In this document: positions 37,686 to 50,296 of the stretch, one piece after another
Position numbering within the stretch: the first letter of the stretch is position 1
Layout of the letters: every line of letters begins with the position of its first letter
Assembly: GCF_000003815.2 (NCBI RefSeq)
Contig: NC_049990.1
Location: 9,370,222-9,434,221 of the forward strand
Length of the DNA stretch: 64,000 bases
From: Branchiostoma floridae
Lineage: Eukaryota; Chordata; Leptocardii; Amphioxiformes; Branchiostomatidae
Direction of reading: 5' to 3'
Notes under the pieces: model-generated
What the model saw: only the letters and a program-made list of their open reading frames with translations
Databases searched by the model: none
What the model was told of the DNA's origin: nothing
Translations under genes and position numbers: made by a program

Positions 37686-40432
37686 ATGTCGACTGGTTTG
37701 CACCTGTTCCTGGCGGTTGTCGCCATCTTGTCTCAACATGTCCAAGCTGCCGACATCCTCGTGGCGACATCAACCTACAACAGCCCCTGGATGGACGTGG
37801 CGAAGATTGCCGAAGAATTGGCCTCCCGAGGGCACGTCGTCACCGTGCTGGCCCATGCTAGTCAGAAGAGCGACCTGATGCGGAAATGGCCGACCTTGAA
37901 GTACGAAACATTCGGAGATCCCGAAAAACCACCGTCGGTGAAGGAATTCTCAAAAACGGTGCCTCAGAAGTTGGTGGGTATTTAGAATTTAGATATGAGA
38001 AATCAAAAACCTTTAAAAGAAACATGGTGAAGGTAACTATAGCCCCATAGCCTTCTTGAGGCCATAGGGTCATGCTTATACTTCGTTACTCGTTGTGTCA
38101 AACATTTACATCCAATCGCAAGTTCTAGTGAAAAGAATTAGGTGATTGATGCAAGGAGGTTCTATCAATCTTTCAACAGAATTTGGTCACTGAGCGAACC
38201 CAAAATGCGTTCTCAGAGAATAGGATACATACAAATGTTAGGATTGAAATGAACTCAGTGAGCTAACATCAAATATGTCAATCAAAGAAACCGTAGCAAA
38301 TACTGAGCAACATTTTTTATTTGCTTTATAGAAGAAAGGCAATGGTTGTGGCATTACACTCAAGTTAGTAACTTGTTCTAACAGTGTCCCATACAAAGTA
38401 AACATAACAAAATGAACTGAAAAATCATAATGTCCAATAGTAACGTATGAACAAATTTAGTGACGTAAATCAAACTAGAAAGGCCGACATTTGCTTGAGA
38501 GCACACGCAGCATATTTCAGCCATCTCCCTCCCCATGCAACCTTAGACTATTCCAAAATCACCATGTGCAAAAATCGAACACTTTTGTTTAAAAGTCACT
38601 TCCACTAATGACACTTAATGACACCCAAAAATGAATCTTACAAAATTCCTAGTGCAAGAATGGACTCTTCCAGTGCACCCCATGTGAATTTGCACAATAG
38701 ACCAGTCCAGAAATACTCCCACTGAAAACATGGCCAAGGTTGAACTAAGCAAAAAAGGCATGAAAAGGTAAAATAGACCAGTCCAAAAACACTTCCACTA
38801 AAAATGGAATATTGAATCATCACCTTTCTAAAACTAAATTTGAAAACATCCCCATGCAAGAATGGACTCTTCTTGGGACACCAAAGTCCATAAACAAATT
38901 CTTAAAAAATGCCCCCCTCCATGCAAGAATGGACTCTTCCATTACACCCCATGTAAAATTGCAAAATAGTCCAGTTCAAATATACTCCCACGGAGAGACA
39001 TTATATAATAAACAGTCCAAAGATGAATTTAAAAAATATGTACCCCCTCCGTGCCAGAATGGACTCATCCAGATAACACCGGGCTCACTGATTGGCTGCC
39101 AATCCCCTTCGGGAGGTTGACTCAGGCTACGTGATTGGTTGCCTCTTTAATCAAGCTACTAGTATATATAGACATGTGCACATGCTGTATTCAGGTTGGA
39201 GAGGTCAACGACCTTGAGGTCGTTGACCCTCTGGCCAGTGGATAATTACTAGTACCAAAAAATTCCCCAAATATATCATTTTGAAGTGGTTTATGCCAGA
39301 AATTATACATGGGTCATTTGAATGAATATCTAGTACACCTATTTACCAAAATGTAGGTTTTTGGTCAAACAATGGCTAAAAAATTCCAATATTAAGCATT
39401 TTGTTGTACCGTATGCCAAAAGTGTTAATGAAGTCATGTGCGCATATGTAGACGGCACTCCTATACCAAATTTCAGGTCATTTGGTTATAAATTGGGGGT
39501 ATAGGAGCCAAAAATGTCATTTTGGGGGGCAAAAAATGCCAAAATTAAGCATTTTGCTGTACCGTATGCCAAAATTGTTTTTGGATTTTTGTGGGCATAT
39601 GATCAAGGCACCTCTGTACCAAATTTCAGGTCATTCGGCTGTAATACCAGGGTACAGGGGGGGGGGCAAAATGTACATAAAAATTGCACACCAAGAAACA
39701 CCTGGCCATTGACCCACTCTACCCTTGTGCCAAATTTCAAGTAATTCGGTCCAAGAACGACAGAGTTAAATCGATTTGAAGATTTGACAGGAGAAAGAAG
39801 AAGAAGAAAGAAGAAACATTACGAATACAATATATTTCACCATACCTATGGTATGGCTGAAATATAACTATCTATTCTTCACTCTTGTCGCAGACCTCCA
39901 GGCTTCATTTCACAAATCATTTGGCCAATTTTCTTATGTTTGTAATGCCCGTTACAGGCGTTTTCTTCATCTGGGATGTTGGGACTCCTAACGTTTGGCA
40001 GCACTTTGAGTTCTGCACTGCTGGACCTTAGTGAAGAGATGCTGAGTGACAATCAACTGCTGACGAAACTGAAGAACAGCCACTATGACGTTGTCCTGAC
40101 GTATGCTGGTCCCTCATGCGGGCCCCTGGTGGCGCAGTACTTGGACCTGCCTCTAGTCAGCACGATGAGGTCTTTTCCTACTGGACAAGGTGTGTTCATA
40201 TTCATATACCACAGGCCTACCAACACAATCTATATTTCTCTGCTTTATAGAAGGAAGAATTATGTCCGCCAGTTTTTCCGTTTCTTCCTTAGCATTGGGC
40301 AGCTACAGGTGTTTACCAATCTGCTTGGTCCATTGCCCAGAATTTTGCTTTCTCTATTTAAGCTGAAGGCCATCTCCGCAAGATGTTTTCTCACTCTAAC
40401 TTTCCATACACACAAACACATACTGTCACTCA

Positions 40433-40501
<69 letters not shown>

Positions 40502-41018
40502 AGGACATACCATTACATCTTTGCTCTGTGTTCACAATCAACTGACATAGTGGTTTCTACCTGTTCTCACAATGACTTCACTATTTGCTGCCCTTTATGC
40601 CACACAATATTTCATGGACATCTCTGTTCGGATATATTTGAATCTTTCTGCTACAAACATATTCCATCATTAAAGTTTTTTTTCCTACTGCGTGTGTCTT
40701 TTGATCCTATGTTTCAGACATCCGAGCCACTGGTGTTCCCAATCCTCTTGCTTACGTGCCAACAGTAACATCGGAGTTGTCAGATCGGATGACATTTTTG
40801 CAGAGACTGAAGAATGTGCTGGTTTACTTCGCAGCTACTACTATGGGACAGCTGGTCGTGGATAAGAGTTACGACGATCTTGCAAAAAGGTTTGTGAATC
40901 GGTTGCAGTAAAATGGTATTTTCAAAAGAAAGTATGTGTGTTTTCTAATTGCCTTTGAAAATCAACTTCTATTTCTGTCGCACTTTTACATTTAACAAAT
41001 ATACACAATATATATATG

Positions 41019-41114
<96 letters not shown>

Positions 41115-43142
41115 TATTATATATATAGTAATGCTCATGAGTTTCATAAACCTTCAGGTTTTTCGGCATGCTCCGAATGGGTGCAGTGTCACCACCAGAA
41201 TTTCGGTTAATGCAAATTTATTCCTACTCACCGTTCTGAAAGAGAGAATACAGGAAAACCTTTTTAAGCTTGTTGATGCGTTATATGAAGACGAAAATTA
41301 AATTGTTACTTATTCTATGTATTCTATATAAGATATCATTCCCGTATTCGTATGTGCACTCATGGCAAGATTAAGAGACAGTTACTTGCTTTGTGGGCTT
41401 TCAACTTGCTTTCAAATCCAAATACATTTGTATCTGTTTCAATATTCAAACTGTTACATTTGACAAATGCTCACCATGTTCATTAAATTTTTATTATGTA
41501 GTGAAATCAGCAAAGATGTAGCTATGCAATGGCACTTCTAGATCAATGTTGGTTCTTATGCCTCTGATGTGAGATGACTGAATGAGTCTGTATCTCCTCT
41601 CTGGACAGAAATGTGCAAAACGGCGCTCAAAATATCATTTTCTTACCTCCAACAGAACCATTGGCGACAGCTTCACCATGTCTGCTGCCTTGGCAAGAAC
41701 CGACGTGTGGCTCTACCAATCAGATCTCATGTTTGACTTTCCTAAACCCATGATGCCAAATATGGTCAGCATAGCTGGTCACATGGCTGAGGATGTCAAG
41801 CCGCTCAGTGAGGTCAGTTCTTCAAAAATCAAATTAGTAACATTCCATAGAAAGACAAACACAAAAAAATATGCTTATTATTCGCACATTATTACATTAT
41901 AAACCCTTGCAGTCTACTTTTACATATGGTCGTGATCCAACTTAACGTGGATGGTTCAGACGTACGTAATGGTTAACATCTCTTGTCTGGACCTGATTGG
42001 CCTAACTGGTATAATTCCATAGGAGCTGGAGAAGTTTGTGCAGAGTTCTGGAGATGACGGTGTTGTGCTTGTAACGTTCGGCTCCTTGGTAGCAGCTATG
42101 CCTGCAGACATAGCCGACATGCTGGCCGCTGCTTTTGCCCGTCTGCCACAGAAGGTTGTGTGGCGCTACGCTGGGACGCCACCTCCAAGTCTGGGGCCAA
42201 ACACCAAGACCATGGAGTGGGTGCCTCAAATCGACATACTAGGTATATTCTATCAACTCGTTGCAAATTATACTAGTAATGCGGAACTATTGCATTTGTT
42301 CGAAACTAGCTAGGATACACAAGAGTCTGTCCTTTTTTGTCATGGTTTTGTGAAGGTTGAAAGCATTTAGCATATCGTCTTACATACATACTTTGACATT
42401 GTTTTGTCAAAACAAAGTAACTTGAGTAAATATTTTATACCTGCAGCTCATCCTAAGACAAAGGCGTTTGTATCACATTGTGGCTACAACGGAGTAGCAG
42501 AGGCTATGTACCACGGGGTGCCCCTGGTCGGCATGCCTCTGTTCGCCGAACAATTCGATAACATTGCCAGGATGGTGGCCCGTGGGATAGCGGTGTCATT
42601 GGACATCCACACGGTGACGTCAGAGGAGGTTTTCCAGGCCATCACATCTGTTATTTCGGATCCTAGGTAAGTGTGATGTGGAGTATCTGTTAGCGTTTAA
42701 ATATCTCACCAATCTCTTTTCCTTTCATCGTTGGGTGGAACATCATTATTCTGAAGCAAATTTTTAGTCACCAGCTGTCGGTGCATGTAAGAATGTGGGC
42801 ATGTTGTGGGTATGTAATATAATGGACTAAAATTTTACTGTTTCTTTTTTTCTCAGCTACAAGGAGAAGACCAATCTGATCTCCACGCATCTTCGTGACC
42901 AACCACAGTCGCCCATGGAGCGGGCAGTATGGTGGATAGAACACGTCATCAAACATGGCGGCCTCCCCCATCTCAGGTCGAGGGCACCCGAACTCCCCTT
43001 CTACCAGTACTACCTGCTAGAAGTTATTGCCCTGATTGTTGCAGTTATATCTGCTGTATTGTTGTCTTGTTGGAAGTGCTGTTCGTTTGCATGTCGCATG
43101 TGCAAAAGGAGTATGACTACCACCAAGCTGAAAATTAATTGA
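37686..43142 (+). CDS. UDP-glycosyltransferase UGT-6, seven coding exons
   Basis: Exons are 37686-37973, 39958-40189, 40718-40889, 41656-41812, 42023-42242, 42447-42666 and 42857-43142. Intron 1 is 1984 bp because of a 1388-bp insertion. Pro34 (NSPWMDV), Tyr145 and Glu-Gln occupy the catalytic and sugar positions. The signature start is WVPQIDILG: Ile replaces the usually invariant Asn and one Leu. The motif LVCTMRS in exon 2 is LVSTMRS here. Helix start YYLLEVIA has Glu for Asp. AATAAA is at 43378-43383. Frame and splice sites are intact. Confidence 0.93.
38478..39865. mobile_element. 1388-bp insertion in UGT-6 intron 1
   Basis: AACTA at 38473-38477 and 39866-39870 flanks sequence missing from the matching intron of UGT-4. 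Inside are three or four diverged copies of a motif containing AAGAATGGACTC (38654, 38868, 38925, 39053), an almost perfect palindrome at 39203-39228 (GGTCAACGACCT and its inverse), repeated ACCAAATTTCAGGTCATT motifs and a GAA-rich stretch near the right end. ATATTTCAGCCAT occurs near the left end and inversely at the right end. No transposase is readable. Confidence 0.7.
40435..40499. repeat. CA microsatellite, UGT-6 intron 2
   Basis: A CA run at the conserved intron 2 position. Confidence 0.95.
41007..41112. repeat. Compound TA/GA microsatellite, UGT-6 intron 3
   Basis: TA repeats with GTA interruptions switch to pure GA at about 41081. No sister gene has it. Confidence 0.95.
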
Positions 43143-43742
43143 CTGTCGTCGCAAGCATATTTGTACGGACAACAGTAGATGAACAATGAATACAGAGGCG
43201 CCCCGTAAAAAGAATTTTTAAATGCTATGTCAAACAAAATTGTTCAAGTTGTAAAGCTCTGAATGTTATGTTTGATCGGTGCACGTTTTCGGCAAAAAAG
43301 TTGCCTTTTTTATGAAATCAAAGTGGTAAGGGAGATTGAACAAATAGCCAAACACACAGAGTCTGGTATACAGAACAAATAAATCCTTCATCCTTCTTCA
43401 TTGACCTTGTAATTGACATCATTATTCTATTACACTAGTATATCTTTCCGATACTTATTTCTAAATCTACAGGATATACATTTTTTAGCTGCTTTGTACA
43501 ATTTACAGCATGGTTGAAAATAATTTTTACTTTGAAACATATGAAAATCGATGCGCGCGCGGATGTCAAACATATATCATCAAAGCAACATGGCCCAATC
43601 AGTCTTAAGAACTAGGAACTCTATGTACAGCGCAATTTTCACTGTTCTTTAATTTGAGAGCTGCAATTTTGTTCAACTTTAATTTTGACCGATCGGTGGT
43701 AGCAGGGTGCCACGTCACTCATCCAGTGATTGCCCAACATAG
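43143..43742. other. UGT-6 3'UTR and flank
   Basis: Shared flank with the polyadenylation signal at 43378-43383. No gene is seen. Confidence 0.55.
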
Positions 43743-43871
43743 AATGCGTGCTGTCCTACTGACCTTTGACACAACACTGTAATTGTATGACATGGCCGAC
43801 TACTGAGCTCAGACTTAGTTGTCTTAGCGTCAGGACCCGGCGTCTGTGGCCAGCTCAGTGCACGAAGGACG
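43743..43871 (+). promoter_or_regulatory. Leader block of UGT-7
   Basis: Ends GGACG|GTGAGT and would splice to 45135. A DR1-like TGACCTTTGACAC is at 43760-43772; the upstream ORF is ATGGCCGACTACTGA. Confidence 0.55.
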
Positions 43872-45190
43872 GTGAGTTTTCCAGATATTCTTCTGCATGC
43901 TATCAGTAGGTAAAGGGGCGTGGGATTATATCTTGTCACACTCGATATAGAGCAATGATCCAAAGTATAAAGAGGAGCTATCGGTGGTGAAGTGTTCACA
44001 GACCATGTTTTCACTGCTCGGGGCGGGGTGGGGTGGTCTAAGCTATTCTAAAACTATTGTAAAATCCACAGCACTATCTTGAGTACAGTCTTGTTAGTTT
44101 TAATACGCTTCCAACGATCGCTACCCAGTTGGAATCGGACTAGTAAGTCTAACAAGACTGGGTACCAGGGTACACAGGTGTACGTCTGTTTGGTCAATTG
44201 TCTTCTCCCTTGATTTGCTTCAGTCACTGTGACTTATTAACCAAGAGATCGGGACGAGCAGGTACCCCTTCGTGTGTGTGCTATATCTTATTTGCATTTA
44301 CGTACTGTCCGAAGACTACTTTTTTCTAGTGGCACCTGTTTCCCTTAACAACTTCGAGTTCCTTTAGAAATGAATGTAGTGCGTAATAGAATATCAAGAT
44401 GTTTGCTACAGTAGTGCCTGTTTTGAGGTACATGATCGTAAGTTGATGTGTTACACTGAATGGTGGTCCTAATGACAATGTAAATACAAACTGTTGACAT
44501 TTCGGACTGGCCTTTGCAACCACAAACATGTAAAGACAAAATTTACATGTATGTCAGGGTAGAGATTGCAATATGTCAGAATCGTCCATTTTGAGGGCAG
44601 TAATGCCGATCGATAAAGGCTCCGACCGATGAGGATACTAGAAGATTCATATTATATGTTTAGTTGGTCTCGCATCTGAGTCCTGAGTTTCGAGTCATTG
44701 ATCTTAAATAACATAAATCGAAGTTGAAGTCTTGCAATATCTAGAAATTTACAGACTTCGATCGCGATCTCTACCGACAGAATCGGCGATTCTATCAGAT
44801 TGTTATCTCTACCCTGAGTGTCCCTGACATATTGTTTAAAAAACAAAAGGCTTAACGGTCTACATTTTGAAAACACGATGCGTAACAGATTGGGCAGCAC
44901 AATGATATGCATGGTAACTTACATAGCAACGTGGTTTTATCTAGTAGAATATACACAAATTTTTAGCTCAATGAACGGTTCCTTTTTTCTATCAGTTAGA
45001 AGTGTAAATAAAAAAAAGTACGACAACGTATCTTTAACATTTATGTTGTTCCTCGTTAACATGTGCCGAGGTGGTGCAAGATGATAGATCTGTCCGTTAC
45101 AATCGTTGAATGCCCTTCTTACTTATGTTTTCAGATTCTGACACAGAAAACTTCACTATTACTACCGTAGTGCTGGTGCTGAGTACTAGT

Positions 45191-46593
45191 ATGTCGACTG
45201 GTTTGCACCTGTTCCTGGCGGTTGTCGCCATCTTGTCTCAACATGTCCAAGCTGCCGACATCCTTGTGGCTACAGTGACCTACGCCAGCCCCTGGATGGA
45301 CGTGGCGAAGATTGCCGAAGAATTGGCCTCCCGAGGCCACGTCGTCACCGTGTTGGCTCATGCTAGTCAAAAGAGCGACCTGATGCGGAAATGGCCGACC
45401 TTGCAGTACGAAACATTCGGAGATCCCGAAACACCACCGTCGATTAAGGAAGTAGCAAAAACTGTGCCTCAAAAGATGGTGGGTATTTAGAAATATGAGG
45501 AATAAAAGCACGGTATTGTAAGCAAGCTTAAGCCCTTCACTCTTGGAGCAAAACTTCGGGATTCATTCCACCAATCTCCTTCTTCAATGTGCGCGTCTAA
45601 CTTCATATAGCTGAAGACTTCGGACGCGGATTAGGACAAGGGTCTTTGGTTTGACGGTGGTCGCTTTTACTTCTGTGCGTTATGTTTGGGGGGGGGGTGT
45701 AAGAGACGGGGGAGCCTAGCTCCTCAATGGCAGGGGCGCTTCTCCCTGCCCGCCGCCCTGTAGGTGGGCGCCGGTAAGTACCCGTAACTCTAGTAGTGTC
45801 TTACATATTGGTAATGGCATTCTTGAAAGCCTGAAGTGTTTCTACTCGGACTATTGCTTCTGGTAGGTGGTTCCATTCCCTAACGGTCCTCGGGAAGATG
45901 GAGTTTAGATGGTTATCTGTTCATGAGAATGTGGGGTGGTACGCTGAGGTATTTTCTGTGCGTGATGGTGTGGATAAACCCTTGCTTATAAATGGCATTT
46001 GAGTTGATACTAAATTGTTGGTGATTTTAAAGAACATGTGGAGACGAACACATCGTCTTCTTTCGGCCTGGCTCCCTATATCATACAATTTTCTTACGTC
46101 TTTTTAATGCCCGTTACAGGCATTTTCTTCATCTGGGATGTTGGGCCTCCTAAAGTTTGGCAGTACATTGAGTTCTGCACTGCTGGACCTTGGTGAAGAG
46201 ATGCTGAGTGACAATCAACTACTGACGAAACTAAGCAACAGCCACTATGACGTTGTCCTGACATATGCTGGTCCCTCGTATGGGCCAACCGTGGCACAGT
46301 ACTTGGACCTGCCTCTAGTCTGCACAATGAGGTCTTTGCCTACGGGACAAGGTATGTTCAAATTGATATAGTACAGGCCGATCTACATGACTACATGTAA
46401 CACAATCTATATTTCTTGTTTTCTCGTCCCCCTGTCCTCCCATTTCCACCGGTGCATTGAGCAGCTACAGAAGTTTACCAGTCTGCTTGGTCCATTGCTC
46501 AGGCTTTTGTTGTCTCTATGTATGCTAAAAGCCATCTCCGCGATGTTTTATCTCACGTACGTTTCCTTTCCCCACACTCGCGATAAGCACACG

Positions 46594-46646
<53 letters not shown>

Positions 46647-49212
46647 ACACACTCCTTATATATATAAATTTATAGAGAGAGGGGGGAGACTGGCAGATTC
46701 GCAGACTGGCAGAATCGGCCATTCTACCAGAGAAGAGATCGCGGACATACCCTGGTATCTTTGCTCTGTGTTCCTTGGCAATCAACTGACACAGTGGTTT
46801 TGACCTGTTCTTAAAAGGACTTCACTATTTGCTGCCCTGTATGCCACGCCATGTTTCAATTGTGATACATTTGAATTTTTGTGCTAACTGCCGACACATA
46901 TTCCATCATTCTAAAATATAGTTATATTTCTTAGTGCATATGTCTTTTGATCCTATGTTTCAGACATCCGAGCCACCGGTGTTCCCAATCCTCTTGCTTA
47001 CGTGCCAACAGTGACATCGGAGTTGTCAGATCGGATGACATTTTTGCAGAGAGTGAAGAATGTGCTGGTTTACTTCGCAGCTTCTACTATGGGACAGCTG
47101 GTCTTAGAAAAGCGTTACGACGATGTTGCAAAAAGGTTTGTGCATTTGTTGTAATGATGTGGCAATTTCAAAGGACAGTATATGGGTTTTCTAATTTCCT
47201 TTGAGTATAAATTTCTATTTCTGTCTTACTTTTACATCTGACCAATGCTCATCACTTTCATGAACCTTCTTCATTTTCGGCAAGCTTCAAATGGGTGCAG
47301 TGTCACCACCAGGACTTCAGTAATGCCATGTTTTCCTAATCACATGTATCTTTTTAGCTTGCGGATACATTATATGAAGACGAAAATTAAACAAAAGTTA
47401 GATTGTTACTAATATTCAATGTAAATGTCTCATTGCCGTTCATGATCTATGTTGACTTTTTCGTTTAACCTTTTTAGTTAACTTCGTCGATTGATGTTTT
47501 CGATCAAATGTGCAATAGGTTTGGTGGCAAGCGGTCAATAAATGGTCGAGCAACTGAAAACAACTGAATCGAACACCAAATATATTGTATTTCAATCACT
47601 AATGTTTATATCAACCAGTATCTCTGATGACTGAAGGGGTCCGTCTCTCCCCTTTGCGCTGAAACATTACATTATTTATGCCACCAACAGAACAATTGGG
47701 GAGAAGTTCACCATGTCTGCTGGCCTGGCAAGAACCGACGTGTGGCTCTACCAATCAGATCTCATGTTCGACTTTCCTAAACCCTTGATGCCAAATATGG
47801 TCAGTATAGCTGGTCACATGGCTGAGGATGTCAAACCGCTCAGTGAGGTCAGTTCTTCAAACATCATATGAGTAACATTTTATAGAAAGACATACACGCA
47901 AAATACTTAGTATTCGAACATTATTACAATATAGACCCTTGCAGCGTACTTTTACATATGGTCGTGAAGGTCTAACTTAACGTGGATGGTTCAGACGTAC
48001 GTAATGCATATATGGTTAACATATCTTGTCTAGATCTGATTGGCCTAACTGGTATAACTCCATAGGAGCTGGAGAGGTTTGTGCAGAGTTCTGGAGATGA
48101 CGGTGTTGTGCTTGTAACGTTCGGCTCCATGATAGCAGCTATGCCCGCAGAGCTAGCCGACATGCTGGCCGCTGCTTTTGCCCGTCTGCCACAGAAGGTT
48201 GTGTGGCGCTACGCTGGGACGCCACCTCCAAGTCTGGGGCCAAACACCAAGACCATGGAGTGGGTGCCTCAAAACGACTTGCTAGGTAAATGCTACCAAC
48301 GCACTGCGAATAATACTAGTCTAGTAATATCTAACTATTGCATTTGTTCGAATCTGGTATAAACAACAAACAAATCTTCGTCTTTCCTGTGTTTGATACC
48401 TTGGTAAAGGTTGATCATGAAGACATTTAGTATATCACGTCTTTCAGATGTTCAATGCATTACTTTAACACTGTTTTGTCATAGTATATAAATTGAGCCA
48501 ATCTTTCATACGAACAGCTCATCCCAAGACAAAGGCGTTTGTATCACATTGTGGATACAACGGAGTAGCAGAGGCCATGTACCACGGGGTGCCTCTGGTT
48601 GGCATGCCTCTCATGAGTGATGCCCATGACAACATCGCCCGGATGGTGGCCCGTGGGATGGCGGTGTCATTGAACATCCACACGGTGACGTCAGAGGAGG
48701 TGGCCCAGGCCATCACATCTGTTATTTCGGATCCTAGGTAAGTGTGATGTGGAGTAACTGTCAGAAATACTTCACCAAATTCCTTTCTCTTTTTCTCTCA
48801 TCTTTGGGTGGAACATCATTCTGAAGAAAACTTTTAGTCACGAGCTGTTGGTGCATGTAAGCATGTGGGCATGTTGTGGGTATGTCATGCAATGGACACA
48901 AATTTTACTGTTCCTTTTTTTCTCAGCTTCAAGGAGAAGGCCAATCACATCTCCACGCATCTTCGTGACCAACCACAGTCGCCCATGGAGCGGGCAGTAT
49001 GGTGGATAGAACACGTCATCAAACATGGCGGCCTCCCCCATCTCAGGTCGAGGGCACCCGAACTCCCCTTCTACCAGTACTACCTGCTAGACGTGATTGC
49101 CCTGATTGTTGCAGTTATATCTGCTGTGCTGTTGTCTTGTTGGAAGTGCTGTTCATTTGCATGTGGCATGTGCAAAAGGGGTATGACTAGCACCAAACTG
49201 AAAAGTAATTGA
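45191..49212 (+). CDS. UDP-glycosyltransferase UGT-7, seven coding exons
   Basis: Exons are 45191-45478, 46120-46351, 46964-47135, 47691-47847, 48066-48285, 48518-48737 and 48927-49212. Pro34, Tyr145 and Asp-Ala occupy the catalytic and sugar positions. It is near-identical to UGT-3 from the upstream flank through exon 6, with a few changes such as AGLARTD for AALARTD in exon 4 and Lys for Arg before PLSE. Exon 7 starts SFKEKANH, not SYKKKANW. Homology to the sister 3' flanks stops at about 49298, at the orientation switch. Confidence 0.94.
45687..45980 (-). mobile_element. LINE ORF2 3' fragment in UGT-7 intron 1
   Basis: The same FPRTVREWN-type C-terminal fragment as at 20348-20640, carried along in the segmental duplication. 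Confidence 0.75.
46598..46650. repeat. CA microsatellite, UGT-7 intron 2
   Basis: Shorter than its UGT-3 counterpart, which accounts for most of the length difference between the two duplicated genes. Confidence 0.95.
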
Positions 49213-49297
49213 CTGTCATCAAAAGCATGTATGGAGAACAATAGATGAACCATCAATACAGAGGCATCCCGTAGATGAAAATGTGGTTTTGAATACT

Positions 49298-50296
49298 GGC
49301 CATGGATATACATAACATACAGATGCCACATCCGCGTAGTAAACTCACAATGTCGACGTCATGCACTTAACAGTCCGCTTTAGTACATAGTGAAATGGAA
49401 GATAAGTTTACCTTTGATTGTTAGGAGATAGCATTGAGTAACCGCGATTTAAGTAGAATTTCTCAGTCATTGCGATAATAAATCGCAATGATTTCAATGG
49501 ACAATTAGAAAAGGCTTTACTACGGAAGAATCCATGGATTTGTAATCCCACATTGTATGTTCAAATAAGAACCAAAATTACAGTTCTGTAGCTGTATATC
49601 TATTTGAATATAAAAATATCTATGCCGGTGATGTTGTCGAGGGACCTTGTGTGGTTTTCTTCTCTTGTTTTCCTCTCATATTCTTCATGCTTTTAGGGCA
49701 TCTCAAAGTTTCTGACGCGAGAAGGGACATACAAAGAAACAAATGATGGACGCAACGCTTAAGAATAACGGTATTACAGTTAATGTATGCCTGCGGTGTT
49801 GTCGAGGGGCCTGTTATAGGTCTTATAGCTTGCCCTTCTAACGTATTGTATTCATTTTGATTTTTATGGCATCACAAAGTTTTTGACTTGACACGGGACA
49901 AAGAAATTAACAAATGATAGACATAACGCTTAAGAATGATAGACGAATTTAATCAAACAACTACAAGGATGCTTAACGGTGAGCATGTTAAAGAAAGTAA
50001 CTCTATGGATAATTCATACGAGAATGAAGAAGAGCAAAGACACTTTTTGGTCAATAGCTTTAAGAAATGTCAAAAGAGCATTGCAGGGTACAATTTTGTC
50101 GTCGTAACTTCACAGTGAAGTTATGACAGTTAGCCATTTTGCCATATATCTTTATCATTTTATCATCTATAGTTTATGTAATTTTAGAAATCTATATAAT
50201 ATGCCTATTTCATTTCATCATCCATCATCAGGTCTAAGGTAAGAAATCAACTTCAGCCAAAGCACAATTTTTTAAAGGAAAGACATACAACAATGA
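49298..50296. other. Tail-to-tail junction where the array switches strand
   Basis: The UGT-7 3' flank is recognisable to about 49298 and the inverted UGT-8 3' flank from about 50296. The 1 kb between has no UGT similarity and no supported gene. The 60-codon open frame at 49936-50118 has no recognisable motif. Confidence 0.65.
49621..49937. repeat. Two diverged direct repeats (about 150 bp each)
   Basis: 49623-49771 and 49788-49937 share GTTGTCGAGGG, a CAAAGTTT block, the stretch GAAACAAATGATGGACG or its variant, and end AACGCTTAAGAAT. They are about 163 bp apart. Family unknown. Confidence 0.65.
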
